A DNA stretch of 64,000 bases from Nocardia sp. NBC_01503 (lineage in GTDB: Bacteria > Actinomycetota > Actinomycetes > Mycobacteriales > Mycobacteriaceae): positions 7,688,001 to 7,752,000 of the forward strand of contig NZ_CP109596.1 of the NCBI RefSeq assembly GCF_036327755.1. Direction: 5' to 3'. The first letter of the stretch is position 1; each line of letters opens with the position of its first letter. The notes under the pieces were generated by a model. It made no database searches and was not told where the DNA came from. It worked only from the letters and a program-made list of their open reading frames with translations. The position numbers and the translations under genes were made by a program. Below are positions 60,394 to 64,000 of this stretch, piece by piece.

Positions 60394-61473
60394 ATGAGTC
60401 AGTGTGGCGTGATGCTGTGCGATAACCCCGGGGATTCGGCCGACTATTACGGCGTCGGTTCGGGTGATCTGTGTATTCCCTTTGCGCGCGTACGTGATTC
60501 GACCTGGGGTTACGTTTTCGGGGATTGCTGGGACGGCCAGGAACAGGGCGGGAACTACCTCGGATCCCCGATCATGCTGGACCAGGACAGCTTCGACAGC
60601 GCGGGCGCGAGCGCCATCGCTTTCACCTGGGCGGAGCCGAAGCCGCAGGCGTCGAGGCTGTTCGACTACGCCGACCACGCCGACAACGGGTACGGCTATG
60701 AGGTCTCGCGCATTCCGAACGACTGCGTCGAGTACAACGGCCGGACCTTCATTCAGTACACGTCGGTCGACACCTGGGTCCGTCCCCACTCGTTCAGCGA
60801 CGGCTCACGATTCGCGGGCATCGCGTACTCCGACGACTACGGGGACACCTGGGCGGACTTCGCCACCCAGTGGGACGGGGACCGGCGCGGCAACAACGGC
60901 TCGGTGTACATGATGTGGACCTTCGCGGGCATCGATACCGACGCGGACAAGATCTACATCTTCAGCAAGCCCTGGAACGGCAGCCATAACTACAACGGCG
61001 ACAACGCACGAATCATCCTGTTCCGCATGAGTCTTGCCGACTTCTACGACGGGGACTTCTCGAACGTGGAGAACTGGCACTACGGCTCGGGGACGTGGAG
61101 CTGGTGCGGCGACCTCCCGGCCACCCCGCTCTTCGCCCCCGGCAACAACCTCGGCGAACTGTCGGTCAAGAAGATCGGCTCCACCTGGGTGATGAGCTAC
61201 TTCGACTGCACGGACCGCAGTATCAAGACCCGCACCGCGGCCGCGGTGGACGGCATCTGGTCCGACGAGAAGATTCAGGTGGTGCACAACAAACTCTGGC
61301 CGCCCAGCCACTGGGGCAAGCCACAACAGCGGTACCCCTATGGCGGGTACATCCATCCCGGCTCCGCGAGCACCTCGAACCTGTGCCTGATCGTCAGCCA
61401 GTGGAACGGCACGCTGGGAGCCCGGCCCTACACCGCGACACAGTGGACCGGGCTTACCGCACAGCCGGATTGA
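60394..61473 (+). CDS. DUF4185 domain protein
   Basis: A 359-aa protein that seems to be a DUF4185 beta-propeller-like domain along its whole length: VGSGDLCIPFARVRDSTWGY, FGDCWDGQEQGGNYLGSPIM, and RFAGIAYSDDYGDTWADFAT, with repeated Asp/Trp-rich blades. The family is related in shape to sialidases and other glycosidases, but no catalytic residues are known to me. No signal peptide is visible. GGAAGG eight bases upstream supports the ATG at 60394; an earlier in-frame GTG at 60328 has no site. Confidence 0.75.
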   Translation: MSQCGVMLCDNPGDSADYYGVGSGDLCIPFARVRDSTWGYVFGDCWDGQEQGGNYLGSPIMLDQDSFDSAGASAIAFTWAEPKPQASRLFDYADHADNGYGYEVSRIPNDCVEYNGRTFIQYTSVDTWVRPHSFSDGSRFAGIAYSDDYGDTWADFATQWDGDRRGNNGSVYMMWTFAGIDTDADKIYIFSKPWNGSHNYNGDNARIILFRMSLADFYDGDFSNVENWHYGSGTWSWCGDLPATPLFAPGNNLGELSVKKIGSTWVMSYFDCTDRSIKTRTAAAVDGIWSDEKIQVVHNKLWPPSHWGKPQQRYPYGGYIHPGSASTSNLCLIVSQWNGTLGARPYTATQWTGLTAQPD

Positions 61474-61488
61474 CAGCGCGAGGTCCAG

Positions 61489-62601
61489 TTATGGTTCCGG
61501 GGTGATCTCGGTGGGCAGGACCAGGATCGGCTTGATGGTCGCGCCGGTGTGGGCGTCATGCATGGCGGCGTTGACTTCGGCGAAGGGGTACTGGCGGGAG
61601 ATGCGCTCGATCGGGAACTTGCCTGAACGATGCCATTCGATCAGCTGCGGAATGAATTCCTGTGGGTCGCAAGTACCTTCGATACAACCGCGGACGGCCT
61701 TGCCATTGCCGGTGAGGTGACCGATCTCGAAATCCATCGACGCCTCACCGAGCCCGACCAGCACCAGGGTGCCGCGCGGAGCCAGGGCCAGTAGCGCGTT
61801 GGCGATCACCGGATTGGCGGCGGTGGTGTCCAGGGCGAAGTTCGCACCACCGTCGGTGGCGGCCCGCACCTGCGCCACCACATCCTCGGCCGCACCGTCG
61901 ATGACCGTGGACGCACCGAGTTCCTTTGCCACCGCCAGCCTTTCGGCGGACAGGTCGACGGCGACCACATTCTCCACACCCAGCGCCCGCGCGGCCATCA
62001 GCGCGGACATGCCCACACCACCGGCGCCGAAGATGACGATCGACTCGTGCGGCTGCGGGCGCATCACATTGGCGACCGCGCCCGCACCGGTCTGCACACC
62101 ACAACCGAACGGCGCGCTCGCGACCAGATCCACCTCATCGTCGACCACGACCACACTGCGCCGCGACACCAGCACATGCGAGGCGAAGCTCGACTGCCCG
62201 AAGAACGCGCCCATGACCCGCTCACCGTCCTGGCTCAGCGGTGAGGTGAAATCGGCCCGCCCGCCGGAAGTGTTCAGCATGACGAAGTTCTCGCAGTACG
62301 ACGGCGTACCGGTGGTGCACGGACGGCACTCACCACAGCTGTTGTAGGTCAGCAGCACATGATCGCCGACCTTGACATCGGTGACCTCGGACCCGACCCG
62401 CTCGACAATGCCCGCACCCTCATGCCCCAGCACAATGGGGAGCTCGGCCGGGAAGACGCTCTTGGTGACCAGATCCGTATGGCAGACGCCGGTCGCGACA
62501 ATGCGCACCACGACCTCATGGGCGCGCGGGTCCTCCAGCGTGATGGCTTCGAGCGCGAGGGGCGCCTGCGCTCCACGCGCGACCGCGGCAGTGATGTCCA
62601 T
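61489..62601 (-). CDS. Zinc-dependent alcohol dehydrogenase (MDR family)
   Basis: A 370-aa medium-chain dehydrogenase. Catalytic zinc ligands Cys40 (ATGVCHTD), His60-Glu61 (LGHEGAG); structural zinc cysteines at about 89, 92, 95 and 103 (NSCGECRPCTTGTPSYC). Rossmann motif GAGGVG near 194-199, with Asp in VVAVDLSAER indicating NAD. The sequence fits the aryl-alcohol/benzyl-alcohol dehydrogenase branch. It is divergent from the FAD gene. Cytoplasmic; likely substrate an aromatic or aliphatic alcohol. Confidence 0.9.
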   Translation of the reverse strand: MDITAAVARGAQAPLALEAITLEDPRAHEVVVRIVATGVCHTDLVTKSVFPAELPIVLGHEGAGIVERVGSEVTDVKVGDHVLLTYNSCGECRPCTTGTPSYCENFVMLNTSGGRADFTSPLSQDGERVMGAFFGQSSFASHVLVSRRSVVVVDDEVDLVASAPFGCGVQTGAGAVANVMRPQPHESIVIFGAGGVGMSALMAARALGVENVVAVDLSAERLAVAKELGASTVIDGAAEDVVAQVRAATDGGANFALDTTAANPVIANALLALAPRGTLVLVGLGEASMDFEIGHLTGNGKAVRGCIEGTCDPQEFIPQLIEWHRSGKFPIERISRQYPFAEVNAAMHDAHTGATIKPILVLPTEITPEP

Positions 62602-62770
62602 CCGGACGGCTCCTTCCCAAAGTCGGCGAAGAGAGTCTCACGCCGATCCCAAGCACCCTAGGGCGCGGCGGGCCACAAATCTAGAACGTGTTTCACTCAG
62701 GGGGGCGGCGTCTTGCCGACGGAGCGCGCATACTCATTCCCATCACCTTCGCCGCACCCGAAGGAGTTCG

Positions 62771-64000
62771 ATGGAACTCACGGACCGCATCTGCATTGTC
62801 GGCGCAGGTCAGAGCGGAATCATGGCGGCCGCGCGACTACGCGAGCTGGGATTCACGAATATCGACATCCTGGAGGCCGGTCCGGAGCCGGGCGGTTACT
62901 GCCAGACCGCCGAAATCGACGGCGCGACATACGATTTCCAGGCCCACCTGGTGATACAGCAGGACTTCGGCGAGGATATCGAGGGCACCGCCATCCACGA
63001 GCTGCTCACTCGGCATCCGGTCGAACTGCAAACCGAGGCACTGTATTTCGTATCCAGGGACGACTCCGGCAAGCCGCGGATGGCCGTTCCACCGCATTTC
63101 GTCCCATTGTTCCAGCTGTTGACCCCGGAGCAGGCCGCCGATCAACTCGCGCAGGCGTGGACGATTATCGAGCGGGCGATCCGGGAGAGTCGCGGCCCCG
63201 GCATGCACGGGCTCGTCTTCGATCGCGTCCCGGGCGAGACCTGGGAGACCTACCGTGCCCGGCACGCTCCGCTGGTCGGTGAGTTGCTGCAGGGGCTGAC
63301 GCTGTACGCGAATATGCGACGGCCACGCCAGCCCGCGGAGACCGTCATCAATATCAACGCCCATATCTCCGGACACGTTTCGCAGCTGGCGAAGATGATC
63401 CTTTCGCTGTATCCGGCACAGCGCGAGGCATTGCTGGCGCGGATGCCGCACTCATTACTGGCACAGATGAGTTCGCGCAGACCGGTCACGATGAGTCTGC
63501 GACAGGGCTTCATCAGCCTGCTGCGGCGGATGATCGCCGATCACGATTTGAACATCCGGGTCGGCACCAGGGTGACCTCGATCGAACCCGTTGCGCCGGA
63601 GGGGGTTCGAGTCGGCTACACGACCGCCGAAGGCACCGGCGCGGCCACCTATGCACGGGTCATCGTCACGGCCCGCCCCGCGCAGATCCGAGATATCTTC
63701 CCCACCGGTGAGATTCACGACCTGTTCGGCGAGGGGAATTGCCCGCGCGCCTGGACCCGCAGCTATCTCGTCAAGGTCGCGGACGAGATCATCGGCTTCC
63801 CGCGCAAACCCAACTCCCCCGAGCCCCTCGGCTTCTGGGTGATCGACCCCTACGGCAGCTATACCGACACCGATCCCGAACAGGCCATGCACCGCATCAC
63901 CGCGGTCAATAAGCAGCATCCCGGACCGTACTGGGTCTGCTTCAGCAACTCCGATCTCTCCATCTCGGACGCGCAAGCCTGGAACCTCGCCAGGGAGAGC
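62771..64000 (+). CDS. FAD-dependent oxidoreductase (amine-oxidase/NAD(P)-binding type), partial
   Basis: The gene runs off the right edge after 410 codons. It starts MELTDRICIVGAGQSGIMAA, with the FAD dinucleotide-binding motif GAGQSG and then the ILEAGPEPGGYCQTAEIDG loop (Glu and GG pair). A later AYARVIVTARPAQIRDIF-like segment matches the flavin amine-oxidase substrate-domain return. Such enzymes oxidise amines or act as sterol/carotenoid-type oxidoreductases. AAGGAG precedes the ATG. The type cannot be settled without the C-terminus. Confidence 0.82.
   Translation, partial: MELTDRICIVGAGQSGIMAAARLRELGFTNIDILEAGPEPGGYCQTAEIDGATYDFQAHLVIQQDFGEDIEGTAIHELLTRHPVELQTEALYFVSRDDSGKPRMAVPPHFVPLFQLLTPEQAADQLAQAWTIIERAIRESRGPGMHGLVFDRVPGETWETYRARHAPLVGELLQGLTLYANMRRPRQPAETVININAHISGHVSQLAKMILSLYPAQREALLARMPHSLLAQMSSRRPVTMSLRQGFISLLRRMIADHDLNIRVGTRVTSIEPVAPEGVRVGYTTAEGTGAATYARVIVTARPAQIRDIFPTGEIHDLFGEGNCPRAWTRSYLVKVADEIIGFPRKPNSPEPLGFWVIDPYGSYTDTDPEQAMHRITAVNKQHPGPYWVCFSNSDLSISDAQAWNLARES

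Overview
The window looks like chromosomal DNA of a high-GC, mycolic-acid-producing actinobacterium, most likely Nocardia or a close relative. The reasons are a complete single-copy mce operon (yrbEA-yrbEB-mceA-F), several DUF2236 (MpaB-like) oxygenases, abundant TetR regulators and their remnants, frequent GTG/TTG starts, and many ATGA/GTGA stop-start overlaps. Genus assignment is inference; no ribosomal RNA gene is present.

Layout. (1) 1-7.4 kb: a truncated peptide/nickel-type ABC substrate-binding lipoprotein, an agmatine-to-putrescine pair (aguA-aguB), a decayed Tat-exported aguA paralogue with the same type of palindromic operator, a frameshifted LuxR-type response regulator, and three small secreted proteins. 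(2) 7.4-9.1 kb: a Fic gene, an array of GGTCCA half-sites and a fragment of tRNA-Pro. (3) 9.4-10.9 kb: a three-gene MauE/MauD/Cys-rich exported peptide operon. (4) 11.4-29.3 kb: ferredoxin, an AveC-like membrane protein, a P450, three intact DUF2236 oxygenases plus one remnant, a full mce importer operon ending in a TetR gene, and an alpha/beta hydrolase. Eight sites with the form TGACA-N8-TGTCA lie in front of these units, which suggests one co-regulated import and oxidation system for a hydrophobic substrate. (5) 29.3-38.4 kb: secreted lipase, small secreted protein, two CNNM/CorC-like transporters, a TerC protein behind a probable yybP-ykoY manganese riboswitch, an SDR, a Pr6Pr-type membrane protein and a small alarmone synthetase. 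(6) 38.8-41.6 kb: a decayed IS3 transposase, a second Fic gene with its own GGTCCA array, and the intact tRNA-Pro(GGG). A 92-93 bp direct repeat containing the tRNA 3' half brackets the 32.6 kb between the two Fic loci. (7) 41.7-53.3 kb: Na+/H+ antiporter, GH1 glycosidase, serine hydrolase, DUF2786 protein, ketopantoate reductase-like protein, small regulators, a CsoR-box-controlled CopZ with an MFS protein, and an SGNH hydrolase. (8) 53.4-59.3 kb: a gamma-glutamyl-polyamine/GABA catabolic operon (glutamine-synthetase-like, puuD, aldehyde dehydrogenase, SDR) with a convergent amino-acid permease. (9) 59.5-64 kb: a sugar-ABC scar, a DUF4185 protein, a zinc alcohol dehydrogenase and a truncated FAD oxidoreductase.

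The polyamine genes at the two ends fit together: AguA and AguB would make putrescine from agmatine, and the 53-59 kb operon has the gene content expected for gamma-glutamylated polyamine breakdown. The window also shows repeated decay by frameshift and deletion, mostly of regulator and oxygenase paralogues, next to intact relatives. All functional calls rest on motifs read by eye; no database search was possible.
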